Assembly: GCA_028045305.1 (NCBI GenBank)
Contig: JAOFTV010000002.1
Location: 62,001 to 126,000 of the forward strand
Reading direction: 5' to 3'
From: Opitutales bacterium
GTDB lineage: Bacteria > Verrucomicrobiota > Verrucomicrobiia > Opitutales > Seribacteraceae
DNA length: 64,000 bases
Within the stretch, counting starts at the first letter, position 1. Each line of letters begins with the position of its first letter. Under the pieces are notes generated by a model. That model saw only the letters and a program-made list of their open reading frames with translations. It was not told where the DNA came from and did no database searches. Below, in pieces: positions 26,140-35,627 of this stretch. The translations under genes were made by a program, and so were the position numbers.

Positions 26140-27564
26140 TTACGGTCCATTCACCTTTATCTTTTCTTGTTTGCACAGCTCACGGAATAAATTAAACCGC
26201 TCCTTGATCGAATCATCAGAAAACTTAACCGGGTTTATGGTTATTGCTGCCTTTACCATCTCCTTAGAAACTTCCCCGACCTTTCGGGAAGTGAATCCAG
26301 CAGCGGCAAGAATAGCAGAACCCATTGCCGAGTGAGGATGCTCAGGCACCACTAGCGAACGCTGCAATACATTCGCACGAATTTGCAAACCCAAAGAACT
26401 TGACGCTCCTCCACCCGTGGCAAAAACCAAAGGCCCTACCTCGCATCCCAATTCTTCCAGTAGATCGAAAGTCATTTTTTCAACAAAGGACAATCCCTCC
26501 AAGCAACCTAGAAAAAGTTCCAACTCTCCTTCGCTCTTATTGAGTCCAAAGGGAATAAATGATGGATCAGAAATAGGTAATCTTTCGCCCCGTCGAATAG
26601 AGGGATAAACGATTGCAGGTCTAACGGTTGAAACCATTCCTTTAGTTTCAAGAGCACGGATTTGACCACCAAAATGAAGTTTAAGAATTTCGCCACCTGC
26701 ATTGGAAGCACCACCAGGTAACCATAAGCCATCTGGGTGTCGATGACAGTAAACCCTCCCCTGTAAATCATTTACCCGTTGCCCAGATAAACCCTTGACC
26801 GCCAAGGTTGTCCCAATGGTAGTTGACCATTCTCCAACCAGCCCCGCTCCTGAGGCATAAAAGGCCGCATTTGAATCAGTTGCTCCGCTTACCAACCGGC
26901 AAGGACCGGACAAACCCCATCTTTTACGATGAATGTTGGAAACTTCACCAACCACTTGACCTGGTGAAACCACCTTGGGCAGATTAACCGATGGTAGATT
27001 TTCTGCCCATTCTCCAGTTTCTAAGTCAACTCCAGTCTTCATCGCATTGGTAAAGTCAGTGGGAATATCAACGGAGCCAACTAACCAAGCATTCAGAAAA
27101 TCAGTCGCATGAAGAAATAATGCATCATCCCCCAAGGTGAGATGTTTTTGCATCCATAAAATTTTCGGCAGAGAAAAAGTGGGCGAACAATCACCTCCAA
27201 AGATGTTTTTACAAGCATCCGCTTCTTCTTTCGAGCGCATGTCATTATGAAGCAGGGCAGGACCAAGCGGACGCCCGAAACGATTCACTGGCAAAACCGT
27301 ACCCGATGTGGAATCGACTGCAACGGCCGAAATTCTTCGATGTTTTGGAACTGCAAATAACTCATCAAATGCAGCTTCAAGTGACCCCGTCCAATCAAGT
27401 GCATTCTGCTCTGATTCACCAGGAGTGTTTGATAGGTTAATCTGCATCAAGGAATGCGAAACTTCCTTAATAATGAATCCATGTTCATCAAGAAGAAGAC
27501 AACGGACTCCCCCGGTACCCAAGTCTATTCCAAGAAATGCCACACCTATATATCTTCCATTCAT
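26140..27564 (-). CDS. FGGY-family carbohydrate kinase
   Basis: A 474-residue sugar kinase of the xylulokinase/gluconokinase group. The start at 27564 places the phosphate-binding motif FLGIDLGTGGVRCLLLDE close to the N-terminus, as in the family; an upstream ATG at 27690 adds an unlikely extension. Further motifs are AVDSTSGTVLPV, the ATDFLNAWLVGS segment, SGATDSNAAFYASGAG and the C-terminal FATGGGASSSLGLQIRANVL. It shares an operon with the HAD phosphatase. The natural sugar cannot be determined from sequence. Confidence 0.9.
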   Translation of the reverse strand: MNGRYIGVAFLGIDLGTGGVRCLLLDEHGFIIKEVSHSLMQINLSNTPGESEQNALDWTGSLEAAFDELFAVPKHRRISAVAVDSTSGTVLPVNRFGRPLGPALLHNDMRSKEEADACKNIFGGDCSPTFSLPKILWMQKHLTLGDDALFLHATDFLNAWLVGSVDIPTDFTNAMKTGVDLETGEWAENLPSVNLPKVVSPGQVVGEVSNIHRKRWGLSGPCRLVSGATDSNAAFYASGAGLVGEWSTTIGTTLAVKGLSGQRVNDLQGRVYCHRHPDGLWLPGGASNAGGEILKLHFGGQIRALETKGMVSTVRPAIVYPSIRRGERLPISDPSFIPFGLNKSEGELELFLGCLEGLSFVEKMTFDLLEELGCEVGPLVFATGGGASSSLGLQIRANVLQRSLVVPEHPHSAMGSAILAAAGFTSRKVGEVSKEMVKAAITINPVKFSDDSIKERFNLFRELCKQEKIKVNGP

Positions 27565-27642
27565 CAGTATAATTGGCAATCTCAACCCTTGGCCTAATTT
27601 AATTTGAATACAATGAGTTGGAAAAGAATGCTTTATTCGATG

Positions 27643-27666
27643 TGCATTTTTTAAAAAATTTGCATT
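27643..27666. promoter_or_regulatory. AT-rich palindrome-like element between divergent genes
   Basis: The 129-base gap between the FGGY kinase (minus) and the DUF1080 gene (plus) contains a TTTTTTAAAAAA centre flanked by TGCATT at 27643 and again TGCATT at 27661. It could be an operator or curved promoter DNA shared by both genes. No regulator gene is adjacent and no clear -35/-10 pair was found, so this is tentative. Confidence 0.3.
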
Positions 27667-27693
27667 CAAATAAGAATGTTTTTTAATCACAAT

Positions 27694-28743
27694 ATGCCAT
27701 CATTATTGTTAATCCCTTCAAGCTTTTTGATCATTTCCAGTCTATTGGCGAAATCACCTAATGAGGAACCTTCCTTCCTTTCACTTAATGATCCACAGTT
27801 GCCCGAGGATTACAATTTTCAGGGGGAATACATTGGGGCAAAATTTGGCGCTCAGGTAATCTCTCTTTCAAATGGGCGGTTCCAAGTAGTGGTATTACCC
27901 GGAGGATTGCCCGGAGCTGGATGGGATCAGAAAAACAAGAGTTTGTTGGATGGAAAACTTAATTCGAAAATAGTTAAGCTAGATTCCCCGAGTGGACCAA
28001 AAAAGTACTTGGCCGATGACGCTAACCTTTTTAGTGCCACCCAAAAGTTTCCACCAGTTGGACAAAAAAATATAGTAGGTAAAATTTTCCCGGATGGAAA
28101 AATGAGACTGCAACAGGAAGGCACCCCTCCTATTCAGCTCAATAAAATTATCCGAAAAAGCTCTACACTTGGAAAAAAACCTCCCGCTAATGCCATATAT
28201 TTATTTGATGGATCCAATGCCGATGCCTTTTCTGGAGGACGCTTGGATGCGACAACAAAAACCCTGCATACCGATGGGCAAGACATTCGTACAAAGAGAA
28301 AATTCCTTAATTATCATATGCACTTGGAATTCATGCTTCCCTACAGGCCTTCTATTCGCGGGCAGCACCGTGGAAATAGCGGTTTTTATCAAGTCGATCT
28401 TTATGAAATGCAAATTCTTGATTCGTTTGGTTTGGAAGGACTTCACTTTGACTGCGGTGGAATTTATTCCCAAGTTCCCCCAAGGATAAACGCCTGTTTC
28501 CCTCCTTTGGTTTGGCAAACCTATGATGTGGATTTTTCGAGTGCTCAATTAAAAGGTGCCAAAAAAGTTAAAATGGCGACTTTAAGTGCTCGTTTGAATG
28601 GTATTGTAATTCATGAAAATTATCAATTTCCTGGAAAAACAGGCGGTTCGAGAAACGAACAAGAAGGCACAGCTGGGCCCATCAAACTGCAAGGGCATGC
28701 CAACCCCTTACAATTCCGTAACATTTGGATCATCGAAAAATAA
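27694..28743 (+). CDS. Secreted DUF1080 (3-keto-disaccharide hydrolase-like) protein
   Basis: Start at 27694 yields a signal peptide (MPSLLLIPSSFLIISSLLA); an ATG 18 bases upstream would extend it. The C-terminal part from about residue 165 matches the DUF1080 concanavalin-like fold: YLFDGSNADAFSGG, the FMLPYRP strand, GNSGFYQVDLYEMQILDSFG and the closing PIKLQGHANPLQFRNIWI. Such domains include 3-keto-glycoside hydrolases and sugar-binding proteins. The N-terminal 150 residues are not recognised. It is divergent from the sugar kinase, consistent with carbohydrate use. Confidence 0.85.
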   Translation: MPSLLLIPSSFLIISSLLAKSPNEEPSFLSLNDPQLPEDYNFQGEYIGAKFGAQVISLSNGRFQVVVLPGGLPGAGWDQKNKSLLDGKLNSKIVKLDSPSGPKKYLADDANLFSATQKFPPVGQKNIVGKIFPDGKMRLQQEGTPPIQLNKIIRKSSTLGKKPPANAIYLFDGSNADAFSGGRLDATTKTLHTDGQDIRTKRKFLNYHMHLEFMLPYRPSIRGQHRGNSGFYQVDLYEMQILDSFGLEGLHFDCGGIYSQVPPRINACFPPLVWQTYDVDFSSAQLKGAKKVKMATLSARLNGIVIHENYQFPGKTGGSRNEQEGTAGPIKLQGHANPLQFRNIWIIEK

Positions 28744-28859
28744 TTGTCTTGCCGATTATAAATACATTCGCGACCAGTAAGTTTTTTGACAATATCATCC
28801 ACCAATGCCTGTCATCTTGAAACGCCAGCCTATCCCCTTAGCAAACGACCTATAGAACC

Positions 28860-30146
28860 GTGAAGCGTGGTCTTTTTTGTTTCAGGCAAGATTTGCGCCT
28901 ACATGATCACCCAGCCTTACTCAATGCACTGGCGGAAAACGATCAACTGGACCTCGTCTATCTTTTTGAGGATAGAGTATGGTGTTCACAGACTCCCGGA
29001 CGAATGGCTTCGCACCGGGCACAATTCATATTAGAATCCCTCCAGTCTCTCAAAAAAAACATCGAAAAAAAAGGGGGCGCCCTACTTTTTGCACGTGGCA
29101 CAGCAACTGAGGTTTTACCTCGCCTTATGCAAAAACTGGGTGCGGATTGTTGCTATATGCAAGCACACAGTGCCCACGAAGAAAAAGGAGAGGAATATAA
29201 ACTGGGTCGACTCGTAAACCTAAAGCTCGTTGAAGGATCAACCCTGATCCACCCTGATGATTTCTCTACTCCTGTAAAAAGTTTTCCTGAAACATTTACA
29301 AAATTTCGAAAACTTGTTGAAAAAGAATGTAAGCCAAGAACTCCTCTGCCCCCTCCCCCATTACTGAGATGCAGCGTTAAGTATTCAGACACCCTTCCTA
29401 AGATTACTCAGTTCTCACTTAAAAAAACTGTATGGGACCATCGTTGCCCCTTCCATTTTGAGGGTGGGGAGGACGCTGCCAAGCAGAGGATCATTTCCTG
29501 GATGTGGAAAGATGATTGGCTGAGAAAATATAAGGAGACAAGAAATGGTCTGCTGGGAAGTTTATTTTCATCTCGTTTTTCTCCCTGGTTAGCACAGGGA
29601 TGCCTCTCCCCCCGGTTGATATACGAACAAATTAAAGAGTACGAGAGCGAACGCGAGGCAAACGAAAGCACCTATTGGCTGATTTTCGAACTTTTATGGC
29701 GGGATTTTTTTCATTTTTTAGCCCGAACCCACGGACCACTCATTTTTTTGGAACGAGGTTTGCACCCAGAAAGACCTCCTCGCCCACAGAACTTAGACCA
29801 TAAAAATCTTTTCGATTTCTGGAAAAAGGGAAGGACTAAGGATACTTTTGTTAACGCCAACATGAACGAACTAAGATTAACCGGATGGATGAGTAATCGA
29901 GGAAGGCAAAATGTTGCTTCCTATCTAATCCATGAACTTGGATTGGATTGGCGGTTGGGTGCTCAATGGTTTGAGGCACAACTAACGGATTACGATCCTT
30001 GCAGTAATTACGGAAACTGGCTTTACCTCTCAGGCTATGGAAGCGACCCTCAACCAAACCGAGTGTTCAACCTATCTAAACAAGCAGAAATATATGATCC
30101 AAAATTTGCATACCGTAAACTATGGACTGAAGACCGAAGCAATTGA
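28860..30146 (+). CDS. Cryptochrome DASH / DNA photolyase
   Basis: A flavin-dependent blue-light protein of the photolyase superfamily, probably repairing cyclobutane dimers in single-stranded or looped DNA as CRY-DASH proteins do. Start is GTG at 28860. The N-terminal antenna domain has CFRQDLRLHDHPALL. DASH-type landmarks follow: FPETFTKFRKLVE, SSRFSPWLAQGCLSPR, FELLWRDFFHF, NANMNELRLTGWMSNRGRQ and SNYGNWLYLSGYGSDP. Length 428 is normal. It stands alone, converging on a small membrane protein gene. Confidence 0.93.
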   Translation: MKRGLFCFRQDLRLHDHPALLNALAENDQLDLVYLFEDRVWCSQTPGRMASHRAQFILESLQSLKKNIEKKGGALLFARGTATEVLPRLMQKLGADCCYMQAHSAHEEKGEEYKLGRLVNLKLVEGSTLIHPDDFSTPVKSFPETFTKFRKLVEKECKPRTPLPPPPLLRCSVKYSDTLPKITQFSLKKTVWDHRCPFHFEGGEDAAKQRIISWMWKDDWLRKYKETRNGLLGSLFSSRFSPWLAQGCLSPRLIYEQIKEYESEREANESTYWLIFELLWRDFFHFLARTHGPLIFLERGLHPERPPRPQNLDHKNLFDFWKKGRTKDTFVNANMNELRLTGWMSNRGRQNVASYLIHELGLDWRLGAQWFEAQLTDYDPCSNYGNWLYLSGYGSDPQPNRVFNLSKQAEIYDPKFAYRKLWTEDRSN

Positions 30147-30154
30147 CCGGAAGC

Positions 30155-30457
30155 TTACCAATTTCTTAGCAATTGATCCCAATAAGTTTCCAGCGTTTTC
30201 GCATCGGGAAAGGATTTTGTCACGATAGCCTCTTTGCTCAAGGCATCGTGGTAATGAAATACAATCTTGTTTTCACCATTTATTTTTTTGAATAAGAAAA
30301 CCTGTGATTTATTAACGCAAACCAGATTACCTTTTTCATCCAATCCTGCCTTAATCACCTTGAGCTTGGTTTCAGCTTTTTGCATGAATGAACCCATGAA
30401 AATTCCAGAGGCCAACAAAAGAAAGGCAACCAACCAAAGTTTTGTATGTTTTCTCAT
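30155..30457 (-). CDS. Small single-pass or exported protein, unknown
   Basis: One hundred residues with one hydrophobic helix (LWLVAFLLLASGIFMGSF, residues 7-24) after a Lys/Arg-rich start, then a soluble tail with KGNLVCVNKSQVFLFKK. It is either membrane-anchored or secreted. No family is recognised. The coding call rests on its clean start, its fit in the gap and typical composition. Confidence 0.55.
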   Translation of the reverse strand: MRKHTKLWLVAFLLLASGIFMGSFMQKAETKLKVIKAGLDEKGNLVCVNKSQVFLFKKINGENKIVFHYHDALSKEAIVTKSFPDAKTLETYWDQLLRNW

Positions 30458-30566
30458 AGTGTTAATAGATGGTTTGAATCTTTCTTTTTTTCAAGCACTT
30501 CCTTTCACTTGCCAAATGATTTCCCCCATCTCAACCTAACTAATTCTTAAAACAATCGACCATAAA

Positions 30567-31085
30567 GTGAAAATCTTTTCCACTTCGAAAGAACAATACC
30601 TTGTTCCCTACAACAAGAAGTGGGATGGGGAACTAAGATCTTGGATCATCAATCAAAAAGATCTGCAACTTTGGTCAGGAAAAACCTTCCATAATGGATT
30701 TTCCTCTACAGCACTTGAAAAACATCGTCTACAAAAGAACCTGTTTTGCTTTGCTCTATCAAATGATAATAACCATTTGCTTGCTTATGGAGAGCTTGTT
30801 CTGGGTAAAGCTCGATCATGCACACTTTGCCGGGTAATTGTTCGACCGAAGGATCGCGGCATTGGTATGGGGAAAAGATTTTGTTCACTTTTAATCAATG
30901 CCGCCAGCAAACAATTGAACTGCCGAGTACTAGCCTTAAATGTATTGGAATGTAATAAGCCTGCCCTAGCCTGCTACCAGTCACTGGGCTTCAAAGTGGA
31001 CCGCATACAGCCCAAGGCAAGGTTGCTTGGCAATGCGATGGAACATCTTGTTTGTATGTCTTTAAAACTAAGTCCAATTTCATGA
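30567..31085 (+). CDS. GNAT-family N-acetyltransferase
   Basis: A 172-residue acetyl-CoA-dependent acetyltransferase with a GTG start. The acetyl-CoA motif is CRVIVRPKDRGIGMGKRFCS, followed by NVLECNKPALACYQSLGF as motif B. Substrate unknown. Its TGA overlaps the ATG of the NUDIX gene (31082-31085), so the two are co-translated. Confidence 0.85.
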   Translation: MKIFSTSKEQYLVPYNKKWDGELRSWIINQKDLQLWSGKTFHNGFSSTALEKHRLQKNLFCFALSNDNNHLLAYGELVLGKARSCTLCRVIVRPKDRGIGMGKRFCSLLINAASKQLNCRVLALNVLECNKPALACYQSLGFKVDRIQPKARLLGNAMEHLVCMSLKLSPIS

Positions 31086-31573
31086 ATAAAATAAGTGGCG
31101 GATTGGTTCTCTATCAAATTGAACCTAGTTCCAAACAGTTAAAGTGCTTGGTAGCACATCCTGGGGGACCTTTTTTTAAAAACAAAGACGATACATGGTG
31201 GAGTATTCCCAAGGGAGAACCCGATCCCGGTGAAGATATTTTTCATGCTGCACTACGGGAATTCAAGGAAGAAACTGGTATGATTCCTTCTGGACCGTAC
31301 CTTGAGCTTGGCTCAATTATACAAAACAATGGAAAGGAAGTTTTTGCCTGGGCTTTCGAAGGGAATTGGCCAGATGACCGGCTACTAGTTTGCAATGAAA
31401 TTTCCATGGAATATCCGAAAGGATCTGGGAAAAGCTGGACATTTCCAGAGATTGACCGGGTTGCATTCTTACCAATAGAAAAAGCCAAGAAAAAGCTGCG
31501 CCCACAACAGGCACCCTTGCTCGATCGCTTGGCAGAAAGAATCTCGTTGGCTAAAGAATCCAGGGCAAGCTAA
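31082..31573 (+). CDS. NUDIX hydrolase
   Basis: A 163-residue NUDIX pyrophosphohydrolase. The box is complete: GEPDPGEDIFHAALREFKEE followed by TGM. ATG 31082 is chosen over an earlier in-frame ATG at 31052 because it gives the ATGA overlap and starts right before the first strand. It resembles small house-cleaning NUDIX proteins; the nucleotide substrate is not evident. Confidence 0.9.
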   Translation: MNKISGGLVLYQIEPSSKQLKCLVAHPGGPFFKNKDDTWWSIPKGEPDPGEDIFHAALREFKEETGMIPSGPYLELGSIIQNNGKEVFAWAFEGNWPDDRLLVCNEISMEYPKGSGKSWTFPEIDRVAFLPIEKAKKKLRPQQAPLLDRLAERISLAKESRAS

Positions 31574-31606
31574 GGTTGCAATTTTTTGTTCTGATTTTAT
31601 AAAAAA

Positions 31607-32215
31607 ATGATGTCCGTTATAAACCAACCAACCAAGCCCATGACTTCCGCTCTCTTAATGGTGGGCCTAATTGCTCTTATTGGGTTTAGTCGATACATCC
31701 CGCTCGATCATCCCGCTTTATTCAACTTCTCTCCGACCCTGGCAATTTTTCTGTTTTGCGGTGCTTACCTTAGAGGGATGTGGGCATGGATTGCTCCTGC
31801 CTGTGCAATTTTTCTCTCCGATTTAATGCTTAACCCATCCTATGGACTGAATATTTTAGAACCTTTCATGCTTGCCACTTTAGGAAGCTATCTTGCGGTA
31901 TGGATGATCGGTAAAAAACTTGGAAAGAAAAGGAGTGGTTATTGTTGGACATTTAGTGCCATTGGTTCTGGTCTCCTCTTCCATATCATCACCTGTTCTT
32001 TTGCCTGGATCATGAACCCCGCATACAACAAAACTTTAATCGGGCTAATACAGGCACTTACCATCGGCGAACCCGGTTTTGCACCCGCCTACTTATTTCT
32101 CAGGAATTCCATTCTCGGAACTGTGTTTTTCGCTCTTTGTTTGAGATGGGCACATCTATGGCTTCACAACTTATCCAACAAAGATAAGTTGGTTTCTTCC
32201 GTGTCTCAAGCCTGA
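31607..32215 (+). CDS. Multi-pass membrane protein, DUF6580-like
   Basis: About 200 residues with five to six hydrophobic helices. The pattern PALFNFSPTLAIFLFCGAYL and the IFLSDLMLNPSYG loop resemble the DUF6580 family, which looks like S-components of ECF vitamin transporters. Function is not established. It ends overlapping the convergent methyltransferase by 10 bases. Confidence 0.75.
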   Translation: MMSVINQPTKPMTSALLMVGLIALIGFSRYIPLDHPALFNFSPTLAIFLFCGAYLRGMWAWIAPACAIFLSDLMLNPSYGLNILEPFMLATLGSYLAVWMIGKKLGKKRSGYCWTFSAIGSGLLFHIITCSFAWIMNPAYNKTLIGLIQALTIGEPGFAPAYLFLRNSILGTVFFALCLRWAHLWLHNLSNKDKLVSSVSQA

Positions 32216-32781
32216 GACATCCGTTGCCGGCGTGCCTCAAAGAGACATACTCCAGTAGCGACTGATACATTCAGACATTCCACCCCCCCACTCATCGGTA
32301 TGTAAACCAATTCATCGCACTGTTTAGCAGTTAACCGACGAATTCCTGTTTCTTCCGCACCCATAATCAATCCGCAAGGACCTGCCAAGGTTGCATCGAA
32401 AACCGATTGAGTGGCTTGATCGCTTGTTCCAATAAGACGAATGCCCATGCTGGATAATTTATCCATATACCTTGCCAAGTTTACCACCCGAGCGATTGGG
32501 AGCTTTTCAGCTGCCCCACAGGCAACATGCCTTACAACCTCCGTCAGCCCTGAAGACCGGTCATTAGGTAAAATCACTAAATCTATTCCAGCACCATCAG
32601 CGGATCGTAAGCAAGCTCCCAAATTCCGCGGATCTTGAACCTGGTCCAGGGCAAGAATAAATGGATCATGCCCAAGTGAATCAAGTCTCTCCAAGGATTC
32701 TTCCTCGCTAAGAGTGGAGATAGGCACATCGGGGTTCCCATGCGTTCTACGCCCTAAAGACTTCGAATATCGACGCTTCAT
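32206..32781 (-). CDS. TrmH-family RNA 2'-O-methyltransferase (RlmB-like)
   Basis: A SPOUT methyltransferase. The three family motifs are present: DPRNLGACLRSADGAG, GLIMGAEETGI and YIPMSGGVECLNVSVATGV, matching RlmB (23S rRNA G2251). At 191 residues it lacks most of the N-terminal substrate-binding domain of E. coli RlmB (243), so target choice may differ. Confidence 0.88.
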   Translation of the reverse strand: MKRRYSKSLGRRTHGNPDVPISTLSEEESLERLDSLGHDPFILALDQVQDPRNLGACLRSADGAGIDLVILPNDRSSGLTEVVRHVACGAAEKLPIARVVNLARYMDKLSSMGIRLIGTSDQATQSVFDATLAGPCGLIMGAEETGIRRLTAKQCDELVYIPMSGGVECLNVSVATGVCLFEARRQRMSQA

Positions 32782-32818
32782 CTATTGTAAAATTAAGCAG
32801 ACGAAAGCAGGTAAGGAT

Positions 32819-34528
32819 TTAATCGTGAAAGTCAGAGCCTTTTACCGTTTCATTAACATATCCTTTGCGAATGCAGAAGTCTCCAAACCTCTCTTCGGAC
32901 GAGCGGTTAGCAGCAAAATCCTCAAGCACGGGTCGCAATTCGCTGACAATTTCTTCATGTGTGATTGCAGGACGGTATAACTTATTTAAACGGGTGCCAT
33001 CAAGGCCAGCTCCCAGGTACAAATTGTATTTCCCTGGTGCCTTTCCAACCAAACCAATTTCACCAAGATAGGGCCGACCACAACCGTTAGGACATCCGGT
33101 CGATCGAATCGCGATTGATTCATTTCTTAGCCCCAGGCCATCAATTATCGATTCCAGTTCGTCCACAAGTTGAGGGAGGTATCGTTCGCTCTCGGCAAGT
33201 GCCAAACTACAAGTAGGCAAAGCTGTACAGGCAATAGAATTAAGGCGAATACCAGACAAATCTTCAGGTAATACTAAACCATTCGAGCGAAGTATATCTT
33301 CCATCCTCTGCTTATCAGATGCATCAACTCGAGCAATAATAACATTCTGATTAGCGGTAAGACGAAACTGGCAAGGTATTTCCTCAGCAATTTTTCGAAG
33401 AGCAACTCGACCACGACTGCCTTCTTCATCCCTTAGTCGACCACCCTCCACAAACAACCCGTAAGCCCATTTTCCATCAGCGTCCTCCGACCATCCATAA
33501 CGATCGGTAGTGGAATCAAAAGTAAAATCTCTGGACTTTTCAAGCGACCACCCTAAACGACGGTTCAACTCTCCAAGAATCCAATCCGCACCCCGATCGT
33601 CCACGGTGTACTTCATACGGGCATGTCGGCGGTCTGAACGATCCCCAAAGTCGCGTTGAATTTTCACAACTTCTTCCGCGACTTGTACCACCTGTTCGGG
33701 AGAACAAAAACCAATTACATCAGCCAGCCTTGGATAAGTTGCGGTTTTACCATGAGTCATGCCAAGCCCTCCACCTACCAGAACATTATAACCTAAAATA
33801 TTATCTCCATCGGCTATTCCCACAAAACCGAGGCAGTTTGAAAATACATCAACATCGTTCCGTGGAGGAAGAGCCACTGCAATTTTAAATTTTCTAGGCA
33901 AGTAAGTTTTTCCATAAATTGGTTCCTCCTCCTCTTCCCCAATCGCTCCCTGTTTTTCGCCATCTAGCCATATCTCAGCGTAAGATGAAGTTTTGGGGGT
34001 TAAATGATCGTGAAGTTTTTGAGCAACATCAAGAGCCTGCTGATGAAGGGCCGATTCGAAAGGATTAGCGGGCGACATAACATTGCGGTTAACATCTCCG
34101 CAAGCGGCCAAGGTATCGAGTAAGGTGTCGTTGATTTCCTTCATGGTTTGCTTCAGGTTGCGTTTGAGCACACCATAAAGCTGGAAGGCCTGACGGGTTG
34201 TTAGTTTTAAAGTACTTTCCCCAAACTTGTCTGCCAATTCATCAATACCTATCCATTGACTGGGAGTACAAACGCCTCCTGGGACGCGTACCCTTATCAT
34301 AAAAGAATAAGCTTTTTCTTTCTTTTCCTTAATCAAGGAAGCACGCTTATCGCGGTCGTCTTGCATGTAAGTGCCATGAAACTTAGTAAGTTGGGCGTCT
34401 TCTGCAGATATAGCACCAGTGGAATCATCGGATAAGCTCTCGAGAATAGTTCCTCGCAAAAAGTTACTGCGTTCCTTGATACCTTCGTTGACGGATAATT
34501 TTTTGGGTTTATTGGGGTCGGAGATCAT
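32819..34528 (-). CDS. cysI: Assimilatory sulfite reductase hemoprotein
   Basis: This siroheme and 4Fe-4S enzyme reduces sulfite to sulfide for cysteine synthesis. It has 569 residues. The cluster ligands are Cys434 and Cys440 (CTALPTCSLA) and Cys479 and Cys483 (STGCPNGCGRP). The siroheme-binding basic residues lie in VRVPGGVC, TTRQAFQLYG and GDVNRNVMSP. The flavoprotein partner CysJ is not adjacent, so the electron donor is encoded elsewhere. Confidence 0.95.
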   Translation of the reverse strand: MISDPNKPKKLSVNEGIKERSNFLRGTILESLSDDSTGAISAEDAQLTKFHGTYMQDDRDKRASLIKEKKEKAYSFMIRVRVPGGVCTPSQWIGIDELADKFGESTLKLTTRQAFQLYGVLKRNLKQTMKEINDTLLDTLAACGDVNRNVMSPANPFESALHQQALDVAQKLHDHLTPKTSSYAEIWLDGEKQGAIGEEEEEPIYGKTYLPRKFKIAVALPPRNDVDVFSNCLGFVGIADGDNILGYNVLVGGGLGMTHGKTATYPRLADVIGFCSPEQVVQVAEEVVKIQRDFGDRSDRRHARMKYTVDDRGADWILGELNRRLGWSLEKSRDFTFDSTTDRYGWSEDADGKWAYGLFVEGGRLRDEEGSRGRVALRKIAEEIPCQFRLTANQNVIIARVDASDKQRMEDILRSNGLVLPEDLSGIRLNSIACTALPTCSLALAESERYLPQLVDELESIIDGLGLRNESIAIRSTGCPNGCGRPYLGEIGLVGKAPGKYNLYLGAGLDGTRLNKLYRPAITHEEIVSELRPVLEDFAANRSSEERFGDFCIRKGYVNETVKGSDFHD

Positions 34529-34595
34529 AATAAAAGATTCTTTTTTAAGGATTTTGGCCGAAGTGGCAAGAAAGGCATTTTGATAACCTGAACAT

Positions 34596-35627
34596 TCAAG
34601 CAGGAATATTCTCGAGGGTTAGTCCAGGATTAAAGTTCAGTATGCCCCCATCATTTGGCCACAACCCATTGGGATCATGATGAGCGGCATGTGCGATCAT
34701 AGCGGCATTGTCACCTGTATATTTCTTTTCAGCCGCCAAAAACATTACTTCGTTTTCAAGGCAAATTTCCTCGAGTCTGTTCCTCAAACCTTGGTTATTT
34801 GCCACCCCGCCGGATAAACCAAAGCTTCGATATGATTTCTTTTTTATAAACTGGAAACATTTTTTACTTAACTGATCAATGGCAGCCTCCTGATAAGATG
34901 CACACAAATTAGCATGACAGGAGCTAATTTCATCCTCGCTCATTTTTTGCAATGTGTAAAGCAGGCTAGTTTTAAGTCCCGAAAAGCTGAAGTCACCATC
35001 CTGCTTCGATTGAAAAGCCCGGGGAAAGGAATAAGCACTTGGATCTCCTTCTTTTGCCCGTTGTTCCAGCTCAGCCCCGCCCGGATATGGTATACCTAGC
35101 AGTTTTGCTCCTTTATCTAACGCTTCACCAGCAGCATCGTCCCTCGTTTTGCCGATCACTTGAATCGACCGATCTTCGTGGATTTCAAAGAGCAAAGTAT
35201 TTCCTCCTGAAACCAGAAGTCCGAGATGTGGAAAACATTGCTTCCAGTTGCTTGGATTTGCCGAGAATTTCATGAAAGGCGAAAATGCATGACCTCTGAG
35301 ATGATTTACCCCATACACAGGAATATCCCATAGGTTACCCAAGGTTTTAGCCACACTCAACCCAACGCCCAGGCATCCAATTAAGCCAGGTCCGCAGGTT
35401 ACCCCAATTTGGGAAACAGACTGCCGCAAGTCATGCTCCTTAACCGCCATGTCGAGCAAGGGAAAGAAATTATTTAAATGTTGACGAACCGCAAGGTCAG
35501 GGACGACTCCGCCATACTCCGCATGCTTTGCAATTTGAGTATGCACCCATTCCCCGACTACCCCAATCTTGGAATCAAATAGGGCCAAGGCCGATTCGTC
35601 ACAAGAACTCTCAATTCCCAAAATCAT
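34596..35627 (-). CDS. tsaD: tRNA N6-threonylcarbamoyltransferase TsaD
   Basis: TsaD transfers threonylcarbamoyl to A37 of ANN-decoding tRNAs, in complex with TsaB and TsaE. It opens with MILGIESSCDESALAL. Other landmarks are YGGVVPDLAVRQH, GPGLIGCLGVGLSVAK, the metal-site GVNHLRGHAFSPF, SGGNTLL, the KTRDDAAGEALDKGAKLLG nucleotide loop and GLSGGVANNQGLR. The start overlaps the upstream protease stop by four bases. Confidence 0.97.
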   Translation of the reverse strand: MILGIESSCDESALALFDSKIGVVGEWVHTQIAKHAEYGGVVPDLAVRQHLNNFFPLLDMAVKEHDLRQSVSQIGVTCGPGLIGCLGVGLSVAKTLGNLWDIPVYGVNHLRGHAFSPFMKFSANPSNWKQCFPHLGLLVSGGNTLLFEIHEDRSIQVIGKTRDDAAGEALDKGAKLLGIPYPGGAELEQRAKEGDPSAYSFPRAFQSKQDGDFSFSGLKTSLLYTLQKMSEDEISSCHANLCASYQEAAIDQLSKKCFQFIKKKSYRSFGLSGGVANNQGLRNRLEEICLENEVMFLAAEKKYTGDNAAMIAHAAHHDPNGLWPNDGGILNFNPGLTLENIPA

